A stretch of DNA of 64,000 bases from Curvularia sp. ZM96. Lineage: Eukaryota; Ascomycota; Dothideomycetes; Pleosporales; Pleosporaceae. Under the pieces are notes generated by a model. That model had not been told where the DNA came from. It worked only from the letters and a program-made list of their open reading frames with translations, and ran no database searches. Positions 23,027-36,300 of this stretch are shown in pieces. The translations under genes were made by a program, and so were the position numbers. The DNA is taken from NCBI GenBank assembly GCA_022457065.1, contig JAJGBQ010000003.1, positions 1,612,001 through 1,676,000 of the forward strand, in the 5' to 3' direction. Every line of letters starts with the position of its first letter. The first letter of the stretch is position 1.

Positions 23027-24190
23027 TCAGCCCCGACGACCGGTTCTCGATCTAGTAGCTGGTTTAGACGCTGGCGCGGCTTTAGCTTGGCTCGCTGCTG
23101 TGGGGGCGTCGAAGGATCTCGTAGCACGCTTCTTAGTCGGTTTTGCGGACTCTTCATCTGCTTTCCGCTTACGAGAAGGGTTGGTTGGCTTGGGCTCTGC
23201 GGGTGTGGCAGAGGGAGTGGGGATGCAAGGGGCGGTGCTGGTGTGAGACGTGCCGGTAGTGTTGGAGGGGGGAGGTGTGGGCTGTTGACTACCGGCGGAT
23301 GTAGGCCCATCTCCTACTTCTTCTTTTGTGCCGTTTCGTTGTTGGGCGACCCATGAGAGAAGGTTTTCTTCTGTGTTTCCGTCGTCTTCTTCGTCGTCCC
23401 CGGCTAGCATGGCGTCGGCCATTTCGCCTGCTATATCGTCGCCTGCGTCCTGGTTCGCAGCCATCCGTGTGGCGAATTCGAGGAGCTGCTGGGGGTCCAT
23501 GCCGCTTAGTGGGCCGCCGGCAGCAGCGAGTTGGCGTTGCAAGGCTGCCAGCAGAGCTTCTTGAGAGATGGCATGCCCCTCCTCGCTCATGGCTTCGTCA
23601 TGACCCTCTTCGTCGTCCTCATCATACGGTGGTGAAGCGGGCTCGGTAACAAAGGCCCTGGTCCCTTTTTCCTTTTCCAGCGGCATTGATGGCGCGCCGG
23701 GTGAGTTTGGTGGTGAGCCTTTTGCCCAGTCTGGTGTGTCCGTAAGCTTCTCCCGCCAGTTCTTGAACAAGGCATATGGCTGTGCATTGTCCTCCAGCGT
23801 CTTCGGTTTTATCCCACGATCTGCTTGCGAACGCCAGACAATGGGCGAGTGGCCTGGCGCAGTTGGCTTCGTGTGCGCTCTTGTGTTGGCGTCGGCTACC
23901 TTCCTATCACCTGGACGACCACGAACTACCCGCTTCCTCTTCAAGCCCGTCTTTACCCCCTTGACGTCGAGTGGTTGAAATGTAGTATCATCGTAGCCGT
24001 CGGATGCGTATTCAAGGTCGTTGAAGTAATCGAAGCGGTCCCAGTCCTCCTCCATGTCTTCATCGCCGCACGTTGCCGGTGGAGGCGATGCAACAGCATG
24101 CTCTGCAAGGTCGTCGGCTGCCATGTACTCGTCTTCGACATAGAAGAAGTCGGCGTCGTAGTCTTCATATTCGTCTTCGTAGTCACTCAT
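23027..24190 (-). CDS. Acidic, probably nuclear protein of unknown function
   Basis: An intronless frame of 387 residues. The N-terminus is extremely acidic and Tyr-rich (MSDYEDEYEDYDADFFYVED). A basic tract follows at about residue 85 (GLKRKRVVRGRPGDRK), then a short motif SPIVWRSQADRG and, some 20 residues on, YALFKNWREKL, a VWR...LFKNWRE pattern that I associate with fungal proteins of unknown function. The middle is acidic and the C-terminus is basic, with several possible nuclear localisation signals (SRKRKAD, KPTKKRATR). I recognise no enzyme or DNA-binding domain. It lies head to head with the 3-methylcrotonyl-CoA carboxylase gene. The start at 24190 opens the conserved-looking acidic block. 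Confidence 0.75.
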   Translation of the reverse strand: MSDYEDEYEDYDADFFYVEDEYMAADDLAEHAVASPPPATCGDEDMEEDWDRFDYFNDLEYASDGYDDTTFQPLDVKGVKTGLKRKRVVRGRPGDRKVADANTRAHTKPTAPGHSPIVWRSQADRGIKPKTLEDNAQPYALFKNWREKLTDTPDWAKGSPPNSPGAPSMPLEKEKGTRAFVTEPASPPYDEDDEEGHDEAMSEEGHAISQEALLAALQRQLAAAGGPLSGMDPQQLLEFATRMAANQDAGDDIAGEMADAMLAGDDEEDDGNTEENLLSWVAQQRNGTKEEVGDGPTSAGSQQPTPPPSNTTGTSHTSTAPCIPTPSATPAEPKPTNPSRKRKADEESAKPTKKRATRSFDAPTAASQAKAAPASKPATRSRTGRRG

Positions 24191-24741
24191 GCTGGGCAGG
24201 ATCGAGGGGCGGGCTGATGGAGAAGATGCGCGGCGGCGCGGCGAGGCGTTACAGGGCGATGATTACAGGCGGCGGTCTCGCGCTTCACGGCTGTATCGTT
24301 GGATCGTGGGAAGTGAGGCGTGGATTGTATAGTAGTCAGGGCGGGCGGAGGCGATGACGCGCGCGCGCTCGCAGACGAGGCTCCAAGTGCACGGTGACCA
24401 TCAACGCAACATTGCGTGGCGCATTCTGAGGAAGCAGCGACCAGCAGAGAGGAACAGCAACCGTCTGCGACTGGGCGAGCGCCTTCCCACGTCTACCCAC
24501 GCTCTTTCCCCATTGAGTCGCTGGCGCCTGCCCGCAACTGTTTGCTCCCGTAAACACCGGGCGCGTGCTCTTTCCCCGCAAATTGACGTATCGCGGCTCC
24601 ACGCGGCTTAACAACCTCCGAGGCTCCTGCCACTCCTGCCTGACATAGCCCTCCAAACAATGCTTTTTTTTAGGCCTGCAGTCATTCAATCAAGCAAGAA
24701 GTCAATCAATTCTCTCTGATCCATAGGCCTCACTCGTGACT
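24191..24741. promoter_or_regulatory. Divergent promoter region, acidic protein / mccA
   Basis: 551 bp between two divergent starts. The part near 24200-24380 is very GC-rich (GCG/CGG runs); the part next to mccA is mixed with a T7 run near 24663-24670. Open frames here are composition artefacts. Confidence 0.4.
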
Positions 24742-27017
24742 ATGCGTGCTTTCCGGAAGTCTACTCACCTCTCGCGCCAGCTTCTTGCTTCCAATGGCCG
24801 CCGCTGCAACTCGACGGGTGCGCCCACGTCCAAGTCGCTTACCTCTGTGCTCATAGCCAACCGTGGAGAAATCGCCTTGTAAGGCCCATGTCGTGAACAA
24901 ACAAACATCACATCTGACATAGCTTCAGGCGAGTCGGCCGGACAGCTTCAGAATACGGCATCCGAACCACAACTCTCTACACAGACCCCGATGCTCGATC
25001 ACAGCATGCACTCAGCTCGCCCTACGCCGTGAATCTCGGTGAACCATCCGCATACCTCGACGGCGACCGTATAATCCAGATTGCAAAGGAGCAAGGTTGC
25101 CAGGGCATCCATCCAGGTTACGGCTTTGTAAGGCCATTCAAACACCGGCATGGCATAGTACTGACTGGGACCGTAGTTGAGCGAGAATCCAACCTTTGCA
25201 AGGAAATGTACAGAGGCTGGAATCACCTTTATCGGTCCGCCATGGAAAGCCATTGAGTCCATGGGAAGCAAGAGGTACGTCCTGAATGTCTACTTTGGTC
25301 ATGCTAGCTAACATGGGCAAGTGAGTCCAAAGACATCATGACCAAAGCCGGTGTCCCCTGTATCCCGGGATACCACGGCTCCAACCAAGATCCAGAGTTC
25401 CTCAAAGAACAAGCAGCAAGCATTGGCTACCCAGTATTGCTCAAGGCCGTCAAGGGCGGAGGCGGCAAGGGCATGCGCATCGTCCAGAATGAGTCCGAGT
25501 TCCTCGATCAACTAGCCTCTGCAAAGTCAGAAGCGCGTAATTCCTTCGGAGATGAGGTCATGTTGGTAGAGAAATACATCACCACGCCGCGCCACATCGA
25601 AGTCCAGGTGTTTGCTGACAAGCACGGAAACTGCGTCGCGTTGGGCGAGCGAGATTGCAGTATCCAGCGCCGACACCAGAAAATTCTCGAGGAGTCTCCG
25701 GCTCCCCACTTGGATGAGGCCATTAGACAGGACATCTGGGAGAAGGCTAGGCAGGCTGCCCTTGCTGTGGGTTACGAAGGAGCAGGCACTGTCGAATTCA
25801 TCTTCGACAACGACACAGGTGAATTCTTCTTCATGGAGATGAACACCAGGCTTCAGGTCGAGCACCCCGTCACCGAAATGGTCACTGGCGAGGACCTTGT
25901 AAGGTGGCAGCTCATCGTTGCTGAAGGTGGCAAGCTGCCCCTTACTCAACAAGAGATCGAGCAGAGGATAAAGGAGCGAGGCCATGCGATCGAAGCGCGC
26001 ATATACGCCGAGAACCCAGACATGAACTTCATTCCGGACTCAGGTCTCCTGCTGCATCTCAAGACACCCCAGCCTACATCTACTGTGCGCATCGACTCTG
26101 GCTTCATCGCTGGTGACGAAGTATCTTCACACTACGACCCTATGATCTCCAAACTCATTGTCCAAGGTCCCACTCGCGAAGCAGCAATCCAAAAGCTGCG
26201 AGCCGCACTCGAGGAGTACGAGGTTGCTGGTCCTGTCACAAACATTGAATTCATCAAGCGCATGTGTGTATCCCCAGACTTTGTTGCTGGCGATGTAGAG
26301 ACAGGATATATCCAGAAGCACCACTCAGAGCTCTTCACTCCCCAACCCCCAACACCAGAAGTTTACGGTCAAGCCGCCTTGGGTCTCGCCCTCCAGCAAA
26401 TCTCTGCATCAAAGGGAGATGTATGGACAGGACCACCCGTGACGACTGTAGGTTTCGGCTTCAGCAGTGCCTACCAACAGCGTGAATTCAACCTCGTCGA
26501 GATACCCGCCGACGGCAAAGGTGAAGCCAAGGCAACAAAAGTTACCGTCCGCCAGACAAGTCCTCAGCAATTCGATATTACTGTTGGCGACCAAACATAC
26601 AGCAATGTCACATCTACCTTTTCTCCCTCCAAAAACACCATAACCTCCTTCTACCCCCACACTCGTCTCGCAACGACTTTTGTACGCGACGAAGACCGCA
26701 TCACCCTCTTTCACCTTGGCCGCCAGCACAGGCTCCGACTTGCCATGCCCGAGTGGACCAAGAAAGCTCTTGGTGTCAAGGACGTCGCCAACAGCGTTCT
26801 TGCGCCTATGCCCTGCAAGGTTCTCCGCGTCGAAGTCGAGGAAGGCCAGGAAGTCAAGAAGGACCAGGCGCTGGTCGTGATTGAGAGTATGAAGATGGAG
26901 ACGGTGATTAGGAGCCCGAGTCAGGGTATAGTAAAGAGGATTGTGCATGGCAAGGGCGATTTGTGTAAGGCGGGGACGGCGCTGGTGGAGTTTGAGGAGC
27001 CCGAGGCGAAGGAGTAG
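24742..27017 (+). CDS. mccA: 3-methylcrotonyl-CoA carboxylase, biotin-containing alpha subunit
   Basis: Mitochondrial leucine breakdown: the alpha subunit carboxylates its own biotin with ATP and bicarbonate, and the beta subunit passes the carboxyl to 3-methylcrotonyl-CoA. Four exons, 24742-24878, 24929-25127, 25177-25274 and 25322-27017, join in phase into 709 residues. The first 30 residues are rich in Arg, Ser and Leu without acids, as in a mitochondrial presequence. Biotin carboxylase landmarks: SVLIANRGEIALRV, HPGYGFLSEN across intron 2, the ATP-grasp loop GGGGKGMRIV, and FFMEMNTRLQVEHPVTE. The biotinyl domain near the end has ESMKMETVIRSP, with the biotin Lys at about residue 669. Intron 3 is only 47 nt, with a good GCTAAC branch site. 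In other ascomycetes mccA, mccB and the isovaleryl-CoA dehydrogenase gene are neighbours; here neither partner is in view. Confidence 0.95.
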
Positions 27018-30000
27018 TAGGTGGCTTGATGGGTTTTCCTGGGTTGTGAATGTTAGATCAGGTAAAAAAAGGGTCGGATATGTATTTATGATTTTTATGA
27101 TGATGGGTTGGCTAGTTAAAAAAATACTCTGTAGTGTTGAGTTGTTAGAGTCTTGTAGCACATGAAAGGGGGGAAATGTATCGTTACTATACCAGATTCT
27201 CAAACGTGTACTGAATATGGGGCGAGGGTGTTCTAAACTATCGCCCTTTGTGTGGTCTTCCTACGGTCGCTTTCTGTTGCTTTTCCAGAGGTAGTCTCCG
27301 AGATGTATTGAGGGTGGTGCCGATATAGGCCATTTACGATCGTACCGCCATCAAGAAAGATGACTTCCAAGATCCGGTGGTTGATAGAATAGATAAACGT
27401 AATACCCCATATAAGAAGTGTTTTTGTAGGGTCGTATAGCGTACATCGCTGCCACGATATTCAAATATTATTTGTGATAGAATGTGTTTGCGGTGTGTGA
27501 ATAATTCGTAGATGTACAAGTGGCATATATTAAATGGCTATACCTCAAAACTAAGGACGGAATTTCACACCAGTGCCTGAGTGAGGAGTGGGTGTTTCAC
27601 AGGTTGAACGTCACTATGGTGATTGTGATATTGGGAAATCTATTCGACAGTAGAACACTCAAGTTTGGTTTCGTCACGAACTCATGACGTCTTCCATAAA
27701 TGCACTGTAATATTCTAACATATGTATTTAATTCTTGAAGTCTATATCAACAACAAAACATAGACCTGCTGATCCGTATACCGGCCTCTGTCTGACAATT
27801 CACAGGACAGTTAAATACCGTGAACGCGTCCGTAAACACCAAGCCGGGAATCACGTCACAAGGCGACAGGTCAAGAGTACAACACAAAAGGACAGTAGAA
27901 TCAGTACGGAGACCAGACGAAGAATAAAGTTTTGCAAACTTCAGTAAAATGTGTAAGGGTTTCTGCATGAACTAGTTCTCTCTGTCGCGTTATGAAAGGG
28001 GAGAAGTGATCAGTACAAACTTTAGCACCAGAACGAATAGACGTACAGAAACACATTCGCATGTATCTGGCTCAAACGTCTCATCATCTTCACATTCATC
28101 TCCGCACTGTATCTTCCATCTCCCATCACTGAGGCTTGATCCCTACCTCCCAGCCGGGCCGATATAGATACACAAATCCACAAACAAAGCAGGTTCACCA
28201 ACCTAGTCCAAGTCTGCGACGTGTCATGCCCGCGTTGCGAGGCGCCACTTCCACCACACAGAACCTGTTCTGGGTTCCGCGGAGGATGTGACTACCTTAT
28301 GACGCCAAACAACTCTCGGATCCGCACAAGAGACTGAAACGATATCACAGCAGTTGGACATCCCCTTCTTTGATTGTCTCATAATAATCAAATTCTCGTA
28401 ATCACATGTTCGAGATCTTCTAACTTGACGCTTCTGGCCAACAATCACATGCTCACTTACTCTCCATACCATCGGGGAGGGAAGCCTCCACTTTCCCCCC
28501 CTCCAGCTCACGTAATGCATGACTCTGTGATCGACAAACTGAGACGAGTGTAGAATGGGGGGCTACAAGGCCAACACCAGAGACAAAAAACCAGAACCTT
28601 GTTTTTTTCTTCATTACCATAGTTTTAGTTGCGTAAGAGGTCGATTGCGCGATTTTGACAAGAACATGAGTTGCTAAAAAGCGACAAGATCTTAGTCCCA
28701 GACATTAAACTTTGCCTAGAATATGATCATGTAAGTGAGTGAGTTAGTGGAGTGAGAATAATTGCTCTCTGCCTCAATCTCACACCGCACGCACACATGC
28801 TGTCTACACATACTCCGCTCCCCCCGAGAATTTCCCCAGGAGAGAACCGCGTTCCCCAACCAAGCTTCTGTCCCCAATCTCCCGCGACCACAACAAGGGA
28901 AAGGGGAGGCGGAACTCGGGAACGATACCGCCTTTCCCTCTCGTATCCCTTCCCCCCCGCCCTCTTCCCAAGAAGAAATCCCCGTAAACATCCGAATGTA
29001 ATATGTACTATCCGTACATTCTCACACCCACGTCCTGGTAGTATCGTATGTACTCCGTAGACCCGCGGGACCCGACCCAAGTAGGGCCATACTGGTACGA
29101 TCGGCAACCAGGCCATGATGCTATGCGCAGGAGAAAAGCCCTCCCCCGTCATTCCCTCCGTGATTCCCCTTCTACGTACATACACTAGGATGGCTTGATA
29201 GTCCCAACAAGGTAAGACTGTACACATCGCCAGAATGGCCAGAAATCATGCCATTCCCGTACTACATGACATAGGGGAGACCCTCTTTGCCCCGTGTCCT
29301 CTATCTCTCCCCCACCGCACGCACGCCGCCGCCGCCTACATAATACCCCCGACACAAACCCTGGTCTATTTTGACCAAGACCCCCCCACCCACAGTTCAG
29401 CTCCGGCGGCAGGTCCTTGGAGCCCGATGGGTGATGGGCGCTGGGGTTGGGTTGCATTGGGATTCGGCCGTCCAACAAGGGACCAAAAGGGCCCTGTTTT
29501 TGTCCCCCATTTTGCTACTTATTTACATGGGGGAGGGACATGGGGCGCGCGGCAGTGGGCTTTTCGTTCCTTCCGTTCCCTTCCTTCCTTCCTTCTCACT
29601 CCGCAAGAGAGAGAGAGAGCACGGTCATCATAGTAATATTGTAGTGTGTAGAGAGCAAGAGCACAAAGAACAAGACCGAGATACGGCCTTCCAACTCCGC
29701 CCCCCTTCCCTGTTTGTTGATTCCTATACCGCGTAACCCATGCTTGTAAGTCTGGCGTAGGAGTGCGGTGCTTGATTTATTTCCGAAGGATGCTGCTGGC
29801 TCAACAAATAGAAGGGGTTGGAGCGAATACCTTTGAGAGAGAAAAGGGGGGGTTGGTTTGACGTGTTGCGAAAGTTTAGATGCTGGGTGGCTCCGAAGGA
29901 AGGCAAAGCTTGGATATTTTACGGAAATAAGACGAAGATTGCATTTCATTCAATCACTCACAAATTGATTCATTTATTGTGTGTTGCTTTGATGGCTACG

Positions 30001-30105
30001 TACTAGCAGCTTCGGTTCGCTGGGGCTGACACTTGTTTTCTCGATTATTCTCGATTGCTTGCTTTCAGACCCACAGAAGAAAGTGTTGATATCAGCCCCC
30101 ACAGA

Positions 30106-30145
30106 CGTACATACCAGTACGTACGAAGTATGTACGGAGTACATG
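30106..30145. repeat. TAC-rich palindromic cluster
   Basis: In 40 bp there are five GTAC tetramers in overlapping near-palindromes. ATGTACTCCG at 29048-29057 and CGGAGTACAT at 30134-30143 are exact reverse complements, and TACGAAGTATG (30122-30132) recurs exactly at 44639-44649. This suggests remnants of small inverted-repeat elements, not a gene. Confidence 0.4.
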
Positions 30146-33100
30146 TTCAGCTGTATTGCCCTTGTCCGAACCAACCACCTTGGCAGTCCCGTTGACCAGG
30201 AACAGGCTGCTACAAATATCTGCCAATCAGTGTGTGTCTACTGCCAACTCGCTTTGACGTTTCCCCGCACACTTGCGTGTCACTCGCTTCACTTGTTTTT
30301 TTCTTTCCGTCAGTCTCTATCTTTAACATTCTACAGTGGGTCTACGCGCCCAAGGACGCCTCGGAAGAGGGCGGCAGGCCCGAATGACAGCACCAGATAT
30401 GCTGATCCTTTAGCAAAGGAGCTTGGCGTAGCCGGGGGTTAGCTGACTGGGTTGTAGGGGGAAGAGGAGGGGCGTGTGACGCGTCCGTCAAGCTGGGCCG
30501 ATTGGAAAGTATAGGCTTTGTAAGAAACGGGGAAGGAGAAGAAAAGGGCAATCAACAGCTTTGTTGGGCAACATTCGCATACCGTTACCCGACCGTGAGG
30601 GCCGATCGAAGATGAAATTGAACCGTTACATACAAAAGCTGATCACGCTATTGCAAGGTTAGTAATGTGGGTACACGAGAAGGGGGGAGGGGCTGTGATG
30701 AAGGTCTAGGCAAATTGATGAGCCCAAATGCCTGATGACCGTTCTCTCGGGATTCTCGGGACTTGAAATGTCAGAAAATGGAGCAGGCGGAGCGAGGACC
30801 TCGAAGCGTGGTAGCCTACACGCCATGTGGAATGCTCTCAGCTCGGAGAATATGTCACTGTTGTGCGTTGCCAAAAGGCCTTCTCACCGAGCCGTTCACA
30901 ACACGTCAAGAAGGAAGCGTCACGCGCATGTTATCTGCTTCTTTTGCTGGGAACCATGATTGCGCCCTCCAAGTCCTACCCTAGGCTGTCGACGCGCATC
31001 CGGGGAACAACCCTGTACAGATTTGGACACGACAGTTTTGACTACCAATAGCTACCGGGCGGGCCTCTCGTGTCGACGGAAGAAAGATCGCACGATTTTC
31101 GATCCGGAACATGGCTAGGGGAACCTGGTCGGACGGAGCTCAAGGCCATGTGTGTAAGGCGGCTACTGGCAATATCCCAGTTCCAACCACCGCGCTGTTT
31201 GTCATGGGGATGGGACCAGGCGCTCTTTTCTGGGCTGGCAATGCATGTTGAGATCGTGAAACGCGTGTTTGAGCATGTTCTCCGACATGTCAGTCAACGT
31301 TTGGTGAAACCTTAAATAATAAAGCAACCCCAAGGCTTGATCGTGTCCGAGTCCCCTAGCGCCTTGCGGATAGGCAACTATGCGCAATCATACGATGAGT
31401 AACTTGTTGCATGTCCTTGCGGTGCAACGAGTATTAACGCCAAGTCCGGAATGAAAGGCCTGGAAGACAACAGGATTTGAAATCAAGGTGGCTGGGGCAA
31501 TTTTTCAGGTTTCGGATATGTGGTGGAGCGATCTTATGTTGACCCATTTGAATCGCTCGATGTGTTTTGTTACACGCTACGCGCGTGGGGCACTTCCATC
31601 CGGTAATCGCACACAGAGGCCCCTCAAGTAGGAAATGGGCAACGAGAAGATCAGGTCTGTGAGATGTTGAAGAGCTACGTGTACGCTTGGAAGAAGGGAG
31701 ATCGACTATGGCGCCCTGTCTTTTTGCACAGGCCGCGCTACAGCTAGCGTTCGAAGTAGTAGGCACTTACACATTCGGTCGTCAAGACTAGCGACACTGC
31801 CCAGACGAGGTAATTCGCCAAGCGCGGGATGATGACATGGACCTTGAGGCTGTTGTGCGAAATTGCCAGACTGGAGGGTTTGGAGTAGCGCGTATATTCC
31901 GTCAACAGACATGGGCGAGTACAATTAGTAAGGCTGGCTTCTAGAAAGCCGCTAGAAGGCCGCTAGCATCGTGAAACACGTGCAGAGGCCACTTGCAAGC
32001 ACTATTTCTGCTCTATGGTGAAGACCATATGCTGCCAACTTGATTCGGGCAATGTTTGCGGAGGCGGCGTACGACTTTCTATCAAAAGGCCCGAACTTGC
32101 CGTGGTTGAAATCAGTCATGCGACGCATCTGATGGATTGCTTCTTGAAGGATCAGGCAGGGGCGCATGCAATGTGGCTTCGAGTACATATGCGAAAAAGA
32201 AAGAAGGAGACCTGGACCACTCACAGGCGCGCATTGCCATCTTCTCGCCCAGAGCTATCATGTAAAGCTGATAGGCGTTTAAAAAGAAACGACGCGGCGT
32301 ACACTCTAGTGGTCTGAGAAGCACATGAAAGAAATGGAAGGCGAAATACTTCCACCTTCCAGTCAATGGTGTACTGCAAATGGCGTTGACACGTTTCTGG
32401 TATATGCTCCGGTATTTAAACTGTAGTACTCTACATCTGTCGCGGAATGATTAGTCGGAGACGAGTACGATTGGCTGGAATAACGAGCCTCGTCTTCCGC
32501 GGAACATTGGATAATTATATGTACTCGTGGTAGCTTTTGCAAACGTGGAGAGCGTCTAGATACTGTGTATGGACGTAGTAGTATGTGTATACCGGCGTCT
32601 AAACGGAACGGCAGCAAGCAGCCAGCCATGAGATAGGATGCGCAGGGATGGGCCTAGCAGTCTGGCGAGCCGAGGTGGGACCAGATCCGGTTGTCGCAGG
32701 TGCTGCAGCGACTCGGAAGCTAGCGCTTATTGACATCATTGAAGAAGGAGCTTGCCCTCATCGATGACTTGCTGCAGGAATCAGCCCATGTCTGAATTTG
32801 CGCCCAGGGAGGGTAGGCACAGGGTATGTGCGGGAGACCAGCATGTCCTTGTCGCCAGTCTGACATATCGCCTGGGATGGTGCGGCCCACCTCGTCTCAT
32901 GATTAAAGCCGGCAAGTGTCTAGCCAATCAGCAATGTTGTGCCGCCTGTCAGAAATGCCGCTTATGCAGTAACGTTCGCAACTGAAGTCTCGGCTGGAGA
33001 AATGGGCATTTCAAAGCACGAGTGAAGAGTTGGTCATTGGGCACATGGCTGGCGACATTGGTGCTCGTGTCATGACTTCTGGATGCGATCGCGTACATTC

Positions 33101-33319
33101 ATGGGTCCTCGGGTTCGGCAGCCGTCTTTGCTTTGAATTTCCCGATACGAAACAAGCACCCTGGTCAGCTGGATTACCGTACCAGTTGGGGGATCCGACA
33201 CCCTCCCAGCCTGGCATCGCAGCGACCCTCAAGGGCAGGCAGCGGGAAGCAAGGTCGAGGGGCCCAGGCGATCTTCGCACCGCGTTCGTGGCTTGGGGTT
33301 TTGAGATCCACAGATTACC

Positions 33320-33345
33320 TACATGCTGAATGTATGTAGCATGTA
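33320..33345. repeat. Short inverted repeat
   Basis: TACATGCT at 33320-33327 is the exact reverse complement of AGCATGTA at 33338-33345, with a 10-nt spacer. A hairpin or factor site is possible; no function is shown. Confidence 0.4.
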
Positions 33346-36300
33346 CGTAGTTTTGTAGGCTTGTCAATGCCAAACGCTGGCCATAATGAGCCACTGTCTT
33401 CTGATGGTTGACTCACATTTGCCGGTACAAAAGTAATCGGCGACAGCGGCCTAGACTTCTTACCACGGCTCTAGCCTCATTTGCGCGAGAGCGTCCGTGG
33501 GTAGAGACTTGATCGCACTCTTTTGCAAAGATTGTTGCGACCATGAGCTTACGTGCTGATCCCTACCTAATGTGCCTAGCACAAGTCTTAATGCTCGATA
33601 AGCAGTAAATCTCCCGATACGCAGCAGCTGCAGTGATGATGCCTTGGTTTGCATTTTCCAGCAAGACAGATAAGGCAGGTCTGAAGGGTACTGTACTGCT
33701 ACAATCCACAGATGCATAACGGGGCGAATCGGGGCTACGCGGTAGTCGATGCGGTGGGCAGTAGTGGTGGTGTGTAGTGAATTTTTTTTTCTCTTTCAGA
33801 ATTTAGCGCTAAGCAGGAGGCCAACGGGACGAGTCGGATCCATGTGCGGAAGCATCGCACAGCTTGTCCATTGTGATCGTCGACCGTTATTGAGCAGGCC
33901 TGCACCCCTGCTTCCCGCGGGTGGACAACGGTCATGACCAGAGTCAGGTATTCAAGCGTCTCCATGGCTTGTCAGCGATGTATCCGCACGCAACGGCCAG
34001 CCAAGCCTGGCAACGGCGCGGGTGTCCAAAAACAAGCCAGGCAACTAGCGAGGGTGTTGGGAGAGGTGGTTGCAAGCAGGATTCAAGTGTGTGGTGGGAC
34101 AAGGGCAGCAAGCGATGCGCACGAGTCGGTGGTCGAGTCAAAGCAGCTGACGGTCTTTAGCTGCACGTCGCCCGTCAGCCCGTGTTTTGCGCTACAGTGC
34201 GGAGGAGCAGAAACGAGCAGCCGTCGCAAGTGGACTATGAAGACAAAGCCGATGTAACACGGCATGCGTGCCAAAAGTCGCTTATAAGATCGACAAGAGA
34301 ATTTCCAAATGTTGTGCGACTACTGCAGGCATAGCCGGCCGTCAATGCGTCCAAAGGCGCCGTGGCGGACCAAGTGTTGAATAGGTTCAGGGAGGGTTCG
34401 GCGTGCACAAAAGCAACGGCAATTATCGTTGTCGAGTGTAGAGAGGTTTGCGAGATGAGCTCAGGCTGACGGCTTCGGATGCATGTCCGGCCGCGTGCGC
34501 CAGCCATGTGTGTGCGGCTGGTGCAGTCACTTTGTGTAGTGCCCGACAAGTGTGTGTAGAGAGCAAGCGGCGTTGGAATAGAGTTGATGTTCGCTCGGTA
34601 CCTGACCTATCTCCCTGGTCGTGAGCAAGGCCAGCAAGCATGCTCGCGCGCGCGCCCACCAGGGTTTCTCCGCACTGCGAACGCCTCGCTCGGAACATTT
34701 ACGAACCCAGGTCCCATGTCCGCGATCGCGACAGGGAGGGGTTGCTCGCGACATGGGACGGCGCGCGCAATGTTTCCCATGGAACCCGTTTCTCGAAGCC
34801 TGTCAACCACAAAAGACACAGAACGTGAACCTGCGTTAGCCTTGGAAGCAGCGCATTGCCCGGGACGGCTGTCGGCACCAACGCGATGGCAGCCCATAAA
34901 AAAAAGCAGCAGCAGCAGCGTCGAGACGGGTAATCATGGAAAAGGGGACGCGCGAAGCAGTTAATGCACCGACACGGGACTTTTGTCGTCGGCTCTAGCG
35001 TTGCTGCAGACTAGAATCTGCTGTTGCAATGGGCTTCGGCGGCTATTCGCCCCCATTGTTGCAGCAAATGTTTCTTCAGGCGTAGTGCGCGTGTTGAGCA
35101 TAAATGCCAATTTAACTTATCATAGCCACATAACAGACGATACTATTCCCGCAGCTGCATGACCGGGAGTGTGCGGACGGTGGGCAGGGCTGACGGGGGG
35201 CTGGCATGAATGGAGATGGGCCGAACGCGCGCGTCGCTCCTACTCCCCGTGAGGTGAGGCCAGATGTTTGCGAGGGTGAGGTCGGTGCCATGGTTCCGCA
35301 GAGGAGGGAGATGCAACGTGCCAGGGCCGATCAGCGGCGGTAGGAGCAGGCAGCCCATGACGCTGCTCCCGAGCAGCATTGCCGCGAGCAGCATCGCGTG
35401 GCCGATCTCGAGTGCGGTAGATGGGCGAGGGTGGAGGGTGCGGGCGTGCATCGGCCAGTGGGCGCGGGCGACGTTGAGCAGGCCTGGTGGGGGGCTTTTT
35501 TGGAACAAGCTCCTCTCTGGCTCACCGGCGGCAGCAGCCAATAGGCGGCTAGCGGGTGGGGGCCTGGAGGGGTGCAACTGCTAAAACGGTCGACTAGCGG
35601 CGGTGAATTGGGCGCGAGAACAGGGCACACACGAGACCACACACACGACGCGGCAAAACTGTGGGAGAATGGGCCAGTGACGCGTACGGTGGGCGTAGGG
35701 CCGCGGAGGGCGCAGGCTGTGATCTGAGGGCGAGGATGGCTCGTCTGCAGGGGCGAAATGAAGAGAGGGCGGAAGCAGCAGGTCGCATGTTGCATGGCTA
35801 TAGCTGACATGGTATGAGGCCGGGATGGCTGACTACTGGACAGCGGGCATGGCATGGGAGTAAGGGAAGTACCGTGGGGTCGCGACTGCCATGGACAGGT
35901 GCCCATCGCGAAGGATTTAGCCGAGCGGGCAGGGCGAGGGGGGAGCGATCCATGGCGGCAGCCACGCAGCGCAGCCCAGGCGCCGCCCTCGACGCGGTGC
36001 GAGGGCAGCGCAGAGAAAGAAAGTAAAGAAAGGAAAGAAAGAGCGCGCCTGGCGTGACGCAACGGGCGAAAATGAAAATAGAAGCGCCTTGACCGCCTGT
36101 CGAGCTTCCCCACTTGCTGGCGCTGCTGGCCGCCACCAGCGGCGACGCGTCGCGATGTGGTAATACCACTGCTGTCCAGTACTCGAGGCGGTCACGTGCG
36201 GCGCCGGAAGATGCGACGGCGCCTGTGTGCCACGCTCCGCACGCTGCGCCCAAGGACGCGGCGCAAACCCCTGCGCCAGCGACGATGAGGGCATTCGGCG

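Noticed and set aside
35331..36113. 260-residue minus-strand frame upstream of medA
   Set aside because: Overlaps other long frames in the same GC-rich stretch; Arg/Ser/Pro composition, no conserved block.
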